NCBI GenBank assembly: GCA_004835665.1
Contig: RBKR01000004.1
Span: 62,001 to 126,000, forward strand
Origin: Phoma sp. XZ068
Taxonomy: Eukaryota; Ascomycota; Dothideomycetes; Pleosporales; Didymellaceae
Direction: 5' to 3'
DNA: 64,000 nucleotides
Each line of letters opens with the position of its first letter. Position 1 is the first letter of the stretch. The position numbers were made by a program, and so were the translations under genes. This document shows, one piece after another, positions 11,001 to 20,587 of the stretch. The notes below the pieces were generated by a model, which saw nothing but the letters and a program-made list of their open reading frames with translations, was not told where the DNA came from and made no database searches.

Positions 11001-12734
11001 CAAGTCCTAATCGATGCACTGCACCAAGCATCTGATGATGTGCGGGGAATTCTTCTACAATGGATAGTGATGCGAGCAGTAGTTCCTCCCAGTATTCTAA
11101 TCATCGCGGCTGTTTGGTTGGGAGACTGCGCGTCCAATACTTTAAAGCCTTACATGTTATACTGCATGAACCCCCTGCTTGTAGCCTTGCCAGATGAGCT
11201 GCTGCAACGCATCGGAGCGCTGCTCCATCATAATGACTGGGAAATCCGAAGGGCAGCAATTTCAGTGCTTATGAGACTGAATAGGCTTCCAAACAGGATA
11301 TTGCAAAGCCTAATTGGATTCCTTATGTATCATGAAGACGATTTTCTCCAGTTTTCCGCAGCCCATATACTCAGCTGCCAGGCCAACCTTTCAGACGGGA
11401 TGCTGCAGTGCATTACAAGACTCCTTGAGATTGGTCATGGGCTCGCTCAAGCAGCTGCAGTCAGGGCACTCAAGGGCCGAGCTAATCTTACAGATAAGCT
11501 TCTGCAACGTATTGTAGCGTTGCTCAGAGCCACCGGATCCGAGACCCAAGCAGCAGCACTAGAGGTGCTTGGTAGTTGCACCAATCTTACAGAAGAGATT
11601 CTGCAAGACATTGTAGCACTGCTTAAACATAAAGACTACCATGTGCAAAGAGAAGCAATTAGGGCACTAAAAGGGCGGGCTCATCTCACAGACAAGATGC
11701 TTCAAGATATTACAGCACTGCTCATTCATAAAAACGACTATGTGCAAATAGAAGCAATTGTGGCATTGAAAGGGCGGGCTCATCTTGCAGACAGTATACT
11801 GCAAGGTATTGCAGCATTACTTAAGCATAAAGACTGGAGTGTCCAAACAGCAGCAGTTAAGGTGCTTGAGGGGCGAGCTGGTCTCAGCGACAAGATACTA
11901 CAAGACATTACAACACTACTCAAGCATAAAAACAGGGATAAGGAAACTCGGATTAAAGCAGCTATAGGACTTAAAGGCTGCGCCAACCCTACACCCAAGA
12001 TGCTGCAGAGTTGGATAGCATTGCTTGAGCATGAAGACTGGGATGTCCAAATGGCAGCCGCTCAGGCGCTTAGCAGTCAATCTGAGCTTACAGATAAGAT
12101 GCTACAACATATCATAACACTGCTTGAGCATGAAAACATGTGCGTCCATAGAGCAGCAGTTGAGGCGCTGAGAGGTCACTCTAAGCTCACAGATGAGATG
12201 CTGCAACGTATAATGAAACTGCTCAAGCATAAAGACTTCGAAATCGGACAGAGCCTCATTAGTATACTTCAAAGGCACGTCAATTTCACAGGGAATGCGC
12301 TACACCGTCTTGTGGCCCTTCTTAAGTATCCTGATCTTAGGGTCATGGATGCAGCATCTAAGACGCTTCAAAGGCAGGCCAACCTTACCGAAGAGGTCCT
12401 GCAAGGCATTGCAGCGTTACTTGAGGAGGAAAGTCACAGCACCCAAGAAGCAGCAGCTATGACGCTATTGAGTCGAACAGAGCTATCGTTGGATCTCCTC
12501 AACAATCATGTAAGGCCCTTTTATTTGCAGTTGTTATATTACAGCTTTAGCAGACATTTGTACTTGCAATCTTCAGATAACCCTGTTATTGTGGTCGGTA
12601 CCAGACATGTCACTATAACTGGCAAGGGGAACGATCAACTTGTGAACGAGATCTGGAACATACGAAAGAAAATGGGTGTGCCATTTCCCTTCGAGGGCAA
12701 GCGTGCAGTCCTGCAGCAAGAGGGCTTGTCCTAA
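8027..12734 (+). CDS. NLR-like STAND protein: alpha/beta-hydrolase, NACHT, HEAT repeats
   Basis: Exons 8027-9073 and 9123-12734 (49-bp intron, GTAAGT donor, CTAG acceptor) give 1552 residues. Residues 1-40 are hydrophobic. An alpha/beta-hydrolase domain follows (about 88-290), with oxyanion-strand motif IHGLD and nucleophile elbow ASCLGG at 187-192, Cys189 sitting where Ser is usual. Hydrophobic helices lie at about 300-345. The NACHT NTPase has Walker A GRAGVGKT (520-527) and Walker B LFVLDGLDEV (607-616). Thirteen HEAT-like repeats cover about 1039-1468. In fungi such proteins are intracellular sensors in which ligand binding by the repeats triggers NACHT oligomerisation and effector activity, as in heterokaryon incompatibility and cell death. 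The ligand and output here are unknown. No inactivating lesion was seen. Confidence 0.9.
11190..12480 (+). repeat. Thirteen tandem HEAT-like coding repeats
   Basis: Units of about 33 codons (99 bp), with one slightly longer, follow the consensus LTDKxLQxIxALLxHKD...VQ.AA..AL.GRA. Each unit reads as two amphipathic helices. Units 5-8 (about 11.59-12.0 kb) are the most alike, and the first and last units are more divergent. This is the presumed ligand-recognition part of the STAND protein. Confidence 0.85.
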
Positions 12735-13007
12735 TTTCATGGGCCCTTGCTGCATTGCAGCTTCCACTAATTATGGAGTCCTGGGCATTTTGTCTTACTT
12801 GCCGTTATTCGAATGTGAGGGAAGCTTCGCGGCGCTGGAGTGCTTCGTAAACTTCGTTTTTTTTAAAAGATACTACTGCTTAGTACTATGGAAACGTAGA
12901 GTAGAGTATGGATTTGTACAAATAGACTTCAACTTAGTACTGTATATTATATACTCTAAACAGACTATATAATCGTACTCGCTATACTTAGTCTATGCTA
13001 AGGTAGT
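12735..13007. other. AT-rich convergent intergenic region
   Basis: It lies between the 3' ends of the NLR-like gene and the permease. From about 12850 it is markedly AT-rich, with many TAGT/ACTA tetramers, unlike its neighbours. It may be repeat-derived or mutated by RIP (repeat-induced point mutation). No coding signal seen. Confidence 0.4.
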
Positions 13008-14609
13008 CTAGACTACTATCTCTAAGCTAGTCTCAACTTCTTCAAGGCCAGAGACCAAATCAATGCTGTCCTTCTCCCTTAACCACGACTCGTTCCTACG
13101 GGCAATGCGGTGGCCGAGGTACAGGACCAAGAATACGGGGATGCCGACGTACGCCGTGAGGAAGCTGGCTGCCGACCACTTACCGGGGAAGAACACAGTG
13201 AAGCCGTTCGTCAGCAGTAAGAAAATAGACATGCCAAACGAGAACCAAGCGCCGTAAGGCTGCAGTTTGGAGGTGTATGGGAGTTCGATTTTCTGGTGTT
13301 TGACGGCGGCGCGGAAACGGAAGAAGCAAATCATGCAACAGATCCAGCTGATGAAGCCTGAAGTGTTCGTGATGTTGACAAGCCAGTTGAAGACGACAGA
13401 GCTGGAGTTGGACAAGTTGAGATAGCTTAGGAGACTAAAGAGGGCGCTCACGCCAACAGCGACATACGGGACTCCCCATCGATTGCACCGGAGGAAGATC
13501 CTTGGAGCATTTCCAGCGACGGCGAGAGAGTACAGGGAGCGGGACGATGCGTAGAGGAAGGCATTACCAGCGCTCCATGCTGAGGATAGAATGCCGGCGT
13601 TGACGACGCTGGGAAGTACTCGAATGCCAGCGTTGCTGATGCCCACAACAAATGGTGAAGACCCGGCGCCCGCAGAGCCGTTTGTCAGACGAGAGTCATC
13701 AGACGGAGCGACGATACCGATACATATGACGCCCAGGATGTAAAAGACAACCAAACGAATGAAGTAGGTATTGGCTGCCCTAGGCAGGTTCTTTCGGGGT
13801 CGCTGCATCTCCCCTGCGGTGATGATGAGTTGCTCGGGCGCAAGCACAAAAGCGAACGATGCCAGGACCATTGTCTGCAGGAATGCGAAAAATCTACCGG
13901 CCGATCCTTCTACAAGGTATGTATTGACAGCCCCAGGGTTGTTCCAATAGCGAAAACCCAGCATTCCGTCTTGGCTTGGACCGCCGCCAAAGCAGAGGAC
14001 AACAGACGTGATGATAAGACCGATGATCAGTATGATCTTCAGACTGACGAACCAAAACTCCGTCTCTCCATAGGCGCTTACAGGAAGCAGATTGAGGATG
14101 ACAATTAGGGCGATCATGACGGTGATAAGAGCGCCTATTGGGACGTCGGTGTTCCAGTAATCAACAATCAAGGAAGCGGCAGTGACTTCATAAGGGACAA
14201 GTATGCCCAATGAATACCAGTACAGGTATCCGAGCGCAAACCCCATGCTATCGGAGGCGTACCGGCTGGTGTAGTAGCTCATGGTACCGCCGTGGACGGG
14301 AAGGTAACAAGCGACCTCGGTGAGGGCCGTGACGATGGCAACAACCATCAAACAGAGGATGCAGAAGGCCAGAAGCAGAAAGCCCGGCCCACCGACCGCT
14401 AGCATTTGTCCTGTGCCGACGAAGAGACTGGTGCCGATAGCCCCACCGATAGCAATGAGCTGGGCGTGTCTGGACTTGAGGCCTCTTTGGATGTGTTGCG
14501 GTTCCTCAACTTGGCCCAGTTGAGATGGCTGCTGATGCAGCCCGTCGAACTGGAGACTGTTGGCATCGGACTTTGACTCGTGGAAAGGGGTCGGTTGTGG
14601 TTTTGACAT
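13008..14609 (-). CDS. Amino-acid permease (YAT/APC family)
   Basis: Intronless, 533 residues from ATG 14609. An in-frame ATG at 14681 would add 24 hydrophobic residues that do not look like the family's polar N terminus, so the inner start is preferred. A cytosolic N-terminal tail is followed by the diagnostic first-helix block RGLKSRHAQLIAIGGAIGTS and then about 12 hydrophobic segments. Family-typical features include an FVLAPEQLIITAGEMQRPRKN-like loop and SAWSAGNAFLYASSRSLYSLA. This is a proton-coupled plasma-membrane amino-acid importer. Substrate range is unclear. Its neighbours on the same strand are a Zn2Cys6 regulator and a class III aminotransferase, which suggests uptake and use of an amino acid or amine. 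Confidence 0.9.
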   Translation of the reverse strand: MSKPQPTPFHESKSDANSLQFDGLHQQPSQLGQVEEPQHIQRGLKSRHAQLIAIGGAIGTSLFVGTGQMLAVGGPGFLLLAFCILCLMVVAIVTALTEVACYLPVHGGTMSYYTSRYASDSMGFALGYLYWYSLGILVPYEVTAASLIVDYWNTDVPIGALITVMIALIVILNLLPVSAYGETEFWFVSLKIILIIGLIITSVVLCFGGGPSQDGMLGFRYWNNPGAVNTYLVEGSAGRFFAFLQTMVLASFAFVLAPEQLIITAGEMQRPRKNLPRAANTYFIRLVVFYILGVICIGIVAPSDDSRLTNGSAGAGSSPFVVGISNAGIRVLPSVVNAGILSSAWSAGNAFLYASSRSLYSLAVAGNAPRIFLRCNRWGVPYVAVGVSALFSLLSYLNLSNSSSVVFNWLVNITNTSGFISWICCMICFFRFRAAVKHQKIELPYTSKLQPYGAWFSFGMSIFLLLTNGFTVFFPGKWSAASFLTAYVGIPVFLVLYLGHRIARRNESWLREKDSIDLVSGLEEVETSLEIVV

Positions 14610-14910
14610 AATGAAATCAGGATCTTGGACAAGCTGAGCAACACAGGATAAAATCCAAGACAAGTGTAGTGATGCTTCCATGAGGGATCAGCGGCGGATT
14701 ATATGTGCATGCTGCACAGTGTCGAGGACATATCATTTACCGACGAAGCACCCAAAGTGATGAAAGCCTTAGTGGGTCATGCATGTTCAGCGTTGGTCGC
14801 CGCCGTTGACGCCGACCAATAGGGGCTTAGACTTGCAGCGGCCCCGATGGTGATAAGAACCGAAACGCTAAAGAACCCTATGGAGAAGCTAAGCGAAAGG
14901 GCTGTGAACA
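14610..14910. other. Permease upstream region
   Basis: It lies between the permease start and the 3' end of the regulator. It presumably holds the permease promoter. No other feature was seen. Confidence 0.35.
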
Positions 14911-16411
14911 TCACGACAGGGACAGCTTCCAGCCACGCTCCTTGACGATGGTTCTCCAGTCTAACGGATCGTTACACGGGTTCTCAGCGATACCCATGCC
15001 GCGACGCTGCCATAGCTCCTCGAGGATGGATATGGCGTTTTCAATGTTCTTGAAGTTCCGCGATGTCTCGATGGCTCGAAGTCGCTCGCGCACCACGAGC
15101 GTGTGTTCCAGGTTGCGGGTCTCCGCTCCGCACATAAAGATAGGGAACAGGCTCGTGCATTCAGGAGAGCTCCCAGATGGTATTAAGTGCATGCGATTGA
15201 TAATGCCATCGACATGAAACTGAACGCGATACTGGGAAGTAGGCTCAACCTGGGTTGAATGTTGACCGATAACGTTATAGAGGTGAAGTAAGGCAGCGTT
15301 GCGATACATGTCGGCCAACGCCGCAAGTGCGGTGTTGGCGGTCTCGGGGCAGACCCACGATAACAGACATGATTCCAACGCCTGCGTGCTTTGAGTGAAT
15401 TGTGCTTTGGTAATGGCGGCCGTCTGCATGGCTGCGTTGAGAAGACTAGTCTCGGAGATGTTGTACAAAAGGACCGAGCCAAAGCCAAAGTAGGAGTCGG
15501 CGACGTGAGTTGAAGTCAAATCATCTTGCCAGTAGTATCCAGGGACTAAGGGTGCGCAGTTCATGGTCACACTCATCAGGACATCGTGATAGGCAAAGTT
15601 GCGGAGCAGCCATCGGCCGTCAAATGATCGCAGGAACGCAGTCATTGCGTGGCGGCTCTCTACCAGGGCTGGTCGTAGGATCCCGGCAGCACCACGCAGA
15701 TGGAGATCCCACGTGCTTGTGTCACCCATAATTGAGTCCATGCTGCACAGAACAAGGCAGCAGGCTAGCTCGCTCTCGCGGCTGCGGGCAGGAGTGGCGA
15801 GATCAGCTGACAGAGCCGACAGGGCGGCGGTCCGGGTCTCGAGGGCAAAGTGCTGCAGGTCGGGTGTTGCCTCGCCCAAAACGAGATGGGCTGTAGCCCA
15901 GGCGACGACGGTTTTATGCAGCGCCGGGTACTCAAAAGCCATTGGCAGAAAGACGGACAAGAAGCAGTCATTGTCACGTGTGGCCGTGAGCAGCTGGGTG
16001 AAGTGCTGCACGTAATAGCGAATGGCATGGCGGGAGAGCATGGCATCAGACTGACTTCCTCCGCTGGCACTGGACCGAACCTTGGGGGTTAGAGGAGCGC
16101 TTGGCTGGAGCCATAGGGCCGTTTGAGTAGGCAGTGGGGAGGAAGACCTGCATTCTGGTGGGCCGCTGATGGTGCGCGGCATTTCCCATTTGCAGTTGTA
16201 GTTGAGCCTGTGGCATTGCAGACACACTGGCGTCCGAAGATCGCACTTTTTTTTGCTGCCGAAGTCAGTACACGATGGACCAGATACGGGATAGAAACGG
16301 TGGCGCACTGGAGAGTGGGCCACCAGCATATCAACAGGTAATGTACCGGGTGCGGCAGGTCAGACACCCTGTGCGCTCGCGCGTCGTGCCAGTGCGCTTT
16401 GTGCGTCGCAT
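14911..16411 (-). CDS. Zn2Cys6 transcription factor
   Basis: Exons 16347-16411 and 14911-16255 (91-bp intron, GTACAT donor, CAG acceptor) give 469 residues. The intron splits the zinc cluster, as is common. Exon 1 ends in GCLTCRTR and exon 2 opens with KKKCDLRTPVCLQCHRLN, restoring C-x2-C-x6-C...C-x2-C-x6-C at about residues 16-43. The remainder matches the fungal-specific regulatory region (FLPMAFEYPALHKTVVAWAT, ELACCLVLCSMDSI). It sits between a permease and an aminotransferase on the same strand and may control them; that is inference. A dead fragment of a close relative lies at 6.2-6.36 kb. Confidence 0.88.
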
Positions 16412-17083
16412 GGCGGGCAGTGCACTGCCACTGTCGGGGACGTGACCTAGTGTGCTCTACTATCGTATGGAGTATGTTGGTAGATTTTGGTACGGGCTGT
16501 ATAGGAGTGGCATCACGACAGTAGCATGGGTGGGCGGTAACGGCGGTAATGATATGCAGGTTGGTCGCAGCTTCTTATTATACTACTAAAAGGCGGGGTT
16601 GCCTATCGCAGCAGCCGTCACTAGAAGATAGCACGGGTCAGGCTTTTCCGCTAGCCGACTCTTCTCCTAACATCTGCACCGTCCGTCCAATAACGAGTAT
16701 CTAACTTCACTCATCTCAACCTTCTTTCTCTTTGGTCCTTCTGATAGTGATACTGTGGCGCCAAGAAAACGAAAAAATATTGTCAACGGATTCTGAGGGC
16801 AAGTGGCCGACAACTTTGCCATGTCGGTTTACAGCACTTGTAAAGGCTTGTAAAGCATTACGCCAAGGGGAAATCCCACTACACAAAGAGCTACTTATAA
16901 CGGCTATTCATAATTATTCGGGCTGACAGGTTTAGACTGATTGGTACTGGAGCCAACACCTATGCTCTCCACACCTCCACTCACAAGACTCATGTTTCAA
17001 CCTCGATGTTGTTTATCATAAAACTGCTTGACTACATCCAGGTAACCTGCAGCAAACCGGTGCACTGACTATGTATGTATACA
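16412..17083. other. Intergenic, regulator upstream and aminotransferase 3' region
   Basis: No gene supported. The short plus-strand open frame at 16732-16926 encodes nothing I recognise. Confidence 0.35.
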
Positions 17084-18508
17084 CTACAGCTTGCTCGGCT
17101 CGTACCGCGCGCTCACCTGCATGATAGCCTGCCGTAGCACCGCAACCATGTCTACTAGATCCTGCTCCTGCACAATGTACGGTGGCGCAAGCATGACATG
17201 GTCGACATGCACCTCGCCGCTGTGGCCCAGACTACCTAAGATGTTCAGTCCCAGGTCCATGGCGACCTGAACTACCTGTGCGTTGAAGTTGTCAGCGCGT
17301 GTAAACGGTCGCTTGGTCTTGGGATCACGCATCAACTCCACCCCCCAGAACAGGCCTCGCCCACGCACGTCGGCTACGAATCGCAACGGCGCAATCTGCT
17401 CTCGCAGAAGCCGCTCCAGTACCACGCCCTGTCGTTGTACGTTGGCAAGCAGGCCGTCCCGGCGCACGATGCGTTGCACTGCAAGCGCCGCTGCGCACGC
17501 GAGCGGGTGTGCTTGAAAGGTATGCCCATGCGACAACGTCTTGGAGCCTTTGGCCAGTGCCTGGAACACATCGTCGTGGATCAGCACACCCGACAGCGGC
17601 ACAAATCCAGCACCCAGCGCTTTGCCAATCGTCTGCAGATCAGGCCCGCGGAAGCCCTCCTCCTGCTCCCATGCGTGCATCGTGCCTGTCTTACCCATCC
17701 CGCATATGATCTGCACATGGTTAGCCCTGACGCAAGAATCTCGCTAAAAGGAACTCACTTCGTCCAACACCAACAGCGCTCCATACTTGTCACACACCTC
17801 ACGAACCATCTTGAAGTAGCCAGGCATCGCCGTTACGCACCCCAAAACTGTCCCACTCTGCGTCTCGGCCATGAAGCCAGCGACGTTACCAGGCCCCAGT
17901 CGGTCAAACGTTGCTTCTAACTGCTGCCTCAACCTGTCCACGTACGCAGCATCGCTCTCCTCCGCCCCCTGCAGGCGGAACGGGTAGCAGGGGTCGACAA
18001 ATGCAACGTTGTCGCTAAGCCAGTCCTGGTAAAGCTGCCGCCGCGACGCATGGCCAGAGACGCAGAGCGCGCCGATGGTGTTGCCATGGTAGCTCTGATT
18101 TCGTGAAATGACAAACTTGCGCTGTGGCTCGCCCTTCTCGTGCCAGTACTGCGTCAACAGCTTCATCGCCGCATCAGTGGCCTCACTGCCCGAGTTGACG
18201 AAGATGGCCTTGGATAGCCCGCCTGGCCGATCTGCGAGTAGGAAGCTCGCCAGCTGCTCAGATGAGTCGCTCGTGAGCGGCGCGCCCGAGTACACATACT
18301 GGATTGTCTCCAGCTGCTTTGTAATGGCCTGAGTGACCTCGGGGTGCCCGTGGCCTAGCACCGACACAGAAGGCCCACATGTGCCGTCGAGTATCTGCTG
18401 GCCCGACTCAAGTTGATATCGTATACCCTTGCCCGAGACCACTTTGAGTGGCTCCTTGGTCATGTCTCGGTGCAGGATGCTCGATGTGAAAATATTAGGA
18501 TGTGCCAT
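17084..18508 (-). CDS. Class III PLP-dependent aminotransferase
   Basis: Exons 17759-18508 and 17084-17710 (48-bp intron, GTGAGT donor, CAG acceptor) give 458 residues. Family features in order are GHGHPEVTQAI, VNSGSEATDAAMKL (PLP phosphate contact), SYHGNT, the Asp of LVLDEIICGMGKTG (created across the splice), and IGKALGAGFVPLSG with the probable Schiff-base Lys. FQAHPLACAAALA and VRGRGLFWGVEL complete the fold. Class III enzymes move amino groups from omega-amino acids or amines to a keto acid; 4-aminobutyrate and beta-alanine are typical substrates. The substrate here is not determined. It is divergent from the cupin dioxygenase. Confidence 0.9.
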
Positions 18509-18935
18509 GTTGTGCGAGAGAAGAGAAGGAGAGAGGTATTTGCATCAATGTCAAGGTTGCAATCAACTTATCAGTGCATTTGAAGGCGCTCAAGTCCTCT
18601 TGCCTCCAGCTCCATTGCCGATCTCGCACTATCGGCATTCCAGATCATCGTTCGCGCGCCAATACCGCCGCTCACGCTAGATGTGCTAGCGCCCGCCGTT
18701 ACCGCCGTTGGCGCCACTAGTGGACATGGGCGCTCTTGAATAGTCCCCACCAATCGACAAGCTCCGAATTAGGAGCATGATGTGGAAAGTTGCATCTCGA
18801 AAAGCATATATAACACGAATATTAAACAGTACAGGAATCTACGCCAAACAATTCCTTCAGTACATGCCATATCTTCAAGACTGACCACTTTCAAGTTGAA
18901 CCACCTTCGGCTCAATCCTCCGCGTTCTCACCACC
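18509..18935. promoter_or_regulatory. Bidirectional promoter, aminotransferase / cupin dioxygenase
   Basis: The 427-bp space between two divergent starts. A TATATAA box at 18807-18813 is placed about 125 bp before the cupin ATG. GC-rich CCG/CGG triplets cluster around 18660-18715 and could host Zn2Cys6 binding, but no clean spaced palindrome is seen. Confidence 0.5.
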
Positions 18936-19526
18936 ATGCCCGCTGCCAAAGACACCACACAGCTGCACACCACCATGCCTGCCACCAAAGACACCACTCT
19001 GCTCCGCCCAGACCAAGTCGCCGTCGCCTACCGAGGCCCACCCCTCCCCTATACCCTCCCCGACATCGTCATCCCCTCGATCCTCGACCTCGACAACACC
19101 GACGAACGCCTCTGGGTCCCCCAAGCCCCCGGCGTATGGTTCCGCCCACTATTCTTTAGCACCAGCCAAGGCTACTTCGTCAACATCCTGCGCGTACGGC
19201 GCAGCGGGATTCTCTCGCGGCACCGCCACGCGGGACCCGTGCACGCCATCACACTACGCGGGAGGTGGCACTACCTGGAGCACCCGTGGTGGGCGACGGA
19301 GGGCAGCTTTGCGTTTGAGACACCTGGTGATATTCATACGCTGGAGGTGCCGGATGGGGTGGAAGAAATGATGACGCTGTTTCATGTGACGGGCGCGTAT
19401 ATTTATGTTGATGCTGATGGAAATCCGGTGGGTGTTGAGGATGTGTTTAGTAAGATTCAGTTGGCTAAGGCGCATTATCAGGCGGTGGGGTTGGGGGAAG
19501 ATTTTGTAGAGCAGTTTATCCGGTGA
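18936..19526 (+). CDS. Cupin dioxygenase, 2,4'-dihydroxyacetophenone dioxygenase-like
   Basis: Intronless, 196 residues. The body matches the DAD/ChrR-type cupin family: WVPQAPGVWFRPLFFSTSQG, then a metal-binding His cluster in SRHRHAGPVHAITLRGRWHY, then FETPGDIHTLEVPD and YVDADGNPVG...EDVF. The characterised bacterial enzyme splits 2,4'-dihydroxyacetophenone into 4-hydroxybenzoate and formate using iron. Many fungal relatives are untested, so the substrate is inferred. The first 13 codons are nearly repeated (MPAAKDTT... then MPATKDTT...), which duplicates the start-codon context. The second ATG (18975) could be the real start. Confidence 0.85.
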   Translation: MPAAKDTTQLHTTMPATKDTTLLRPDQVAVAYRGPPLPYTLPDIVIPSILDLDNTDERLWVPQAPGVWFRPLFFSTSQGYFVNILRVRRSGILSRHRHAGPVHAITLRGRWHYLEHPWWATEGSFAFETPGDIHTLEVPDGVEEMMTLFHVTGAYIYVDADGNPVGVEDVFSKIQLAKAHYQAVGLGEDFVEQFIR

Positions 19527-19867
19527 AGGGCGTGTAGGAAGGCTTTAGTTGGTGTTTGGAGGAGTGTGTAATTCTAGAATTCAATTTGATTCTTGACCTT
19601 CTAGTATTCTTACCTGGTTTGTTGATTGTGAACTACTATGGAATGAGTGGATATCAGTACATCTTACTGAACTTGATGTTTTAATCATAAAGTATACAAT
19701 TAGACATTATCTCCATGTGCTTCCCTATTGATACACTGAAAAATTGCGTGCCATCTGTATATAACCCCAAACCCCGCAGTTCTTAGGTCCACACCCAAGG
19801 ATTTGTCTCATCTCAACCTCATATACACCACTCTGTCCTATATTACTTCGCCTGGCTACAGTAACCC
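19527..19867. other. Convergent intergenic region
   Basis: It lies between the 3' ends of the cupin gene and the b561-like gene. No gene or repeat was seen. Confidence 0.4.
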
Positions 19868-20587
19868 TTACACTCTCTGTTTGTCTGCATCTTGGTGCTC
19901 GGTTGCTCCCTCCAACTGTATCCCTTCTGTCTGCTCCGTCTCTTGGACCGAAGCCCTTGCACGGAAGACATTCCATACCGCAACACCAATATACGCGACA
20001 CCAGAGACCCCAGCAATCACCCCATAAGCAATTTTCGCCGACGTCTCGGCATCCGACAAGCTGAGTCCAGTACCACCATTGATAAAGCCGAGCAAAAGTA
20101 TAGCACGACCTCCCCACACATGTATGTGTCGCTTGTAGTCCCGCTTCTTCGTAGTGTTCCAGTGCCGGTGGTGCAGCCAGCCGAAGATAGGCATGAGGAG
20201 AAAAAGGACGGTGATTACGGTTCCTAGTATTACGTGACCTTCGTGGGATACCTAAGTGTTTTCGTCAGCGGCTGCACGCAGTATCTTGACAACTGCTCAA
20301 GATTGGGAGACGAAATGGGGATTAGAACGTACATCAGCCTTTTTGCTGACCCAGCTTCCAAGACCAAAACCGGTGATGAGAAGAATTAGGCCAATGAGTT
20401 GCCACACCATGTGCCAGCGGACGGTATTTTTGGTCTTGAGAAGTCGGAGGACAAAAACACCCAAGGGGAACCAGGCTATGACGGCGATAGACATAATGAC
20501 TCCATGTGCGGTCCGGGCTTTGGTCAATCGGGAAAAGAACGATTGAAGTGCCGCCAATTCTGCGGGATCAAGATTGCTGTAGTCCAT
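19868..20587 (-). CDS. Cytochrome b561-type transmembrane protein
   Basis: Exons 20333-20587 and 19868-20251 (81-bp intron, GTACGT donor, CTTAG acceptor) give 212 residues from ATG 20587. Five hydrophobic segments carry the b561/FRRS1-type His pattern: KARTAHGVIM, VRWHMVWQLIG, VSHEGHVILG and HIHVWGGRAILL. These His residues would bind two b haems for trans-membrane electron transfer. There is no DOMON domain or signal peptide, which fungal members often have, so this is the bare membrane module. The tail (RASVQETEQTEG...) is polar. The partner and substrate are unknown. Confidence 0.8.
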
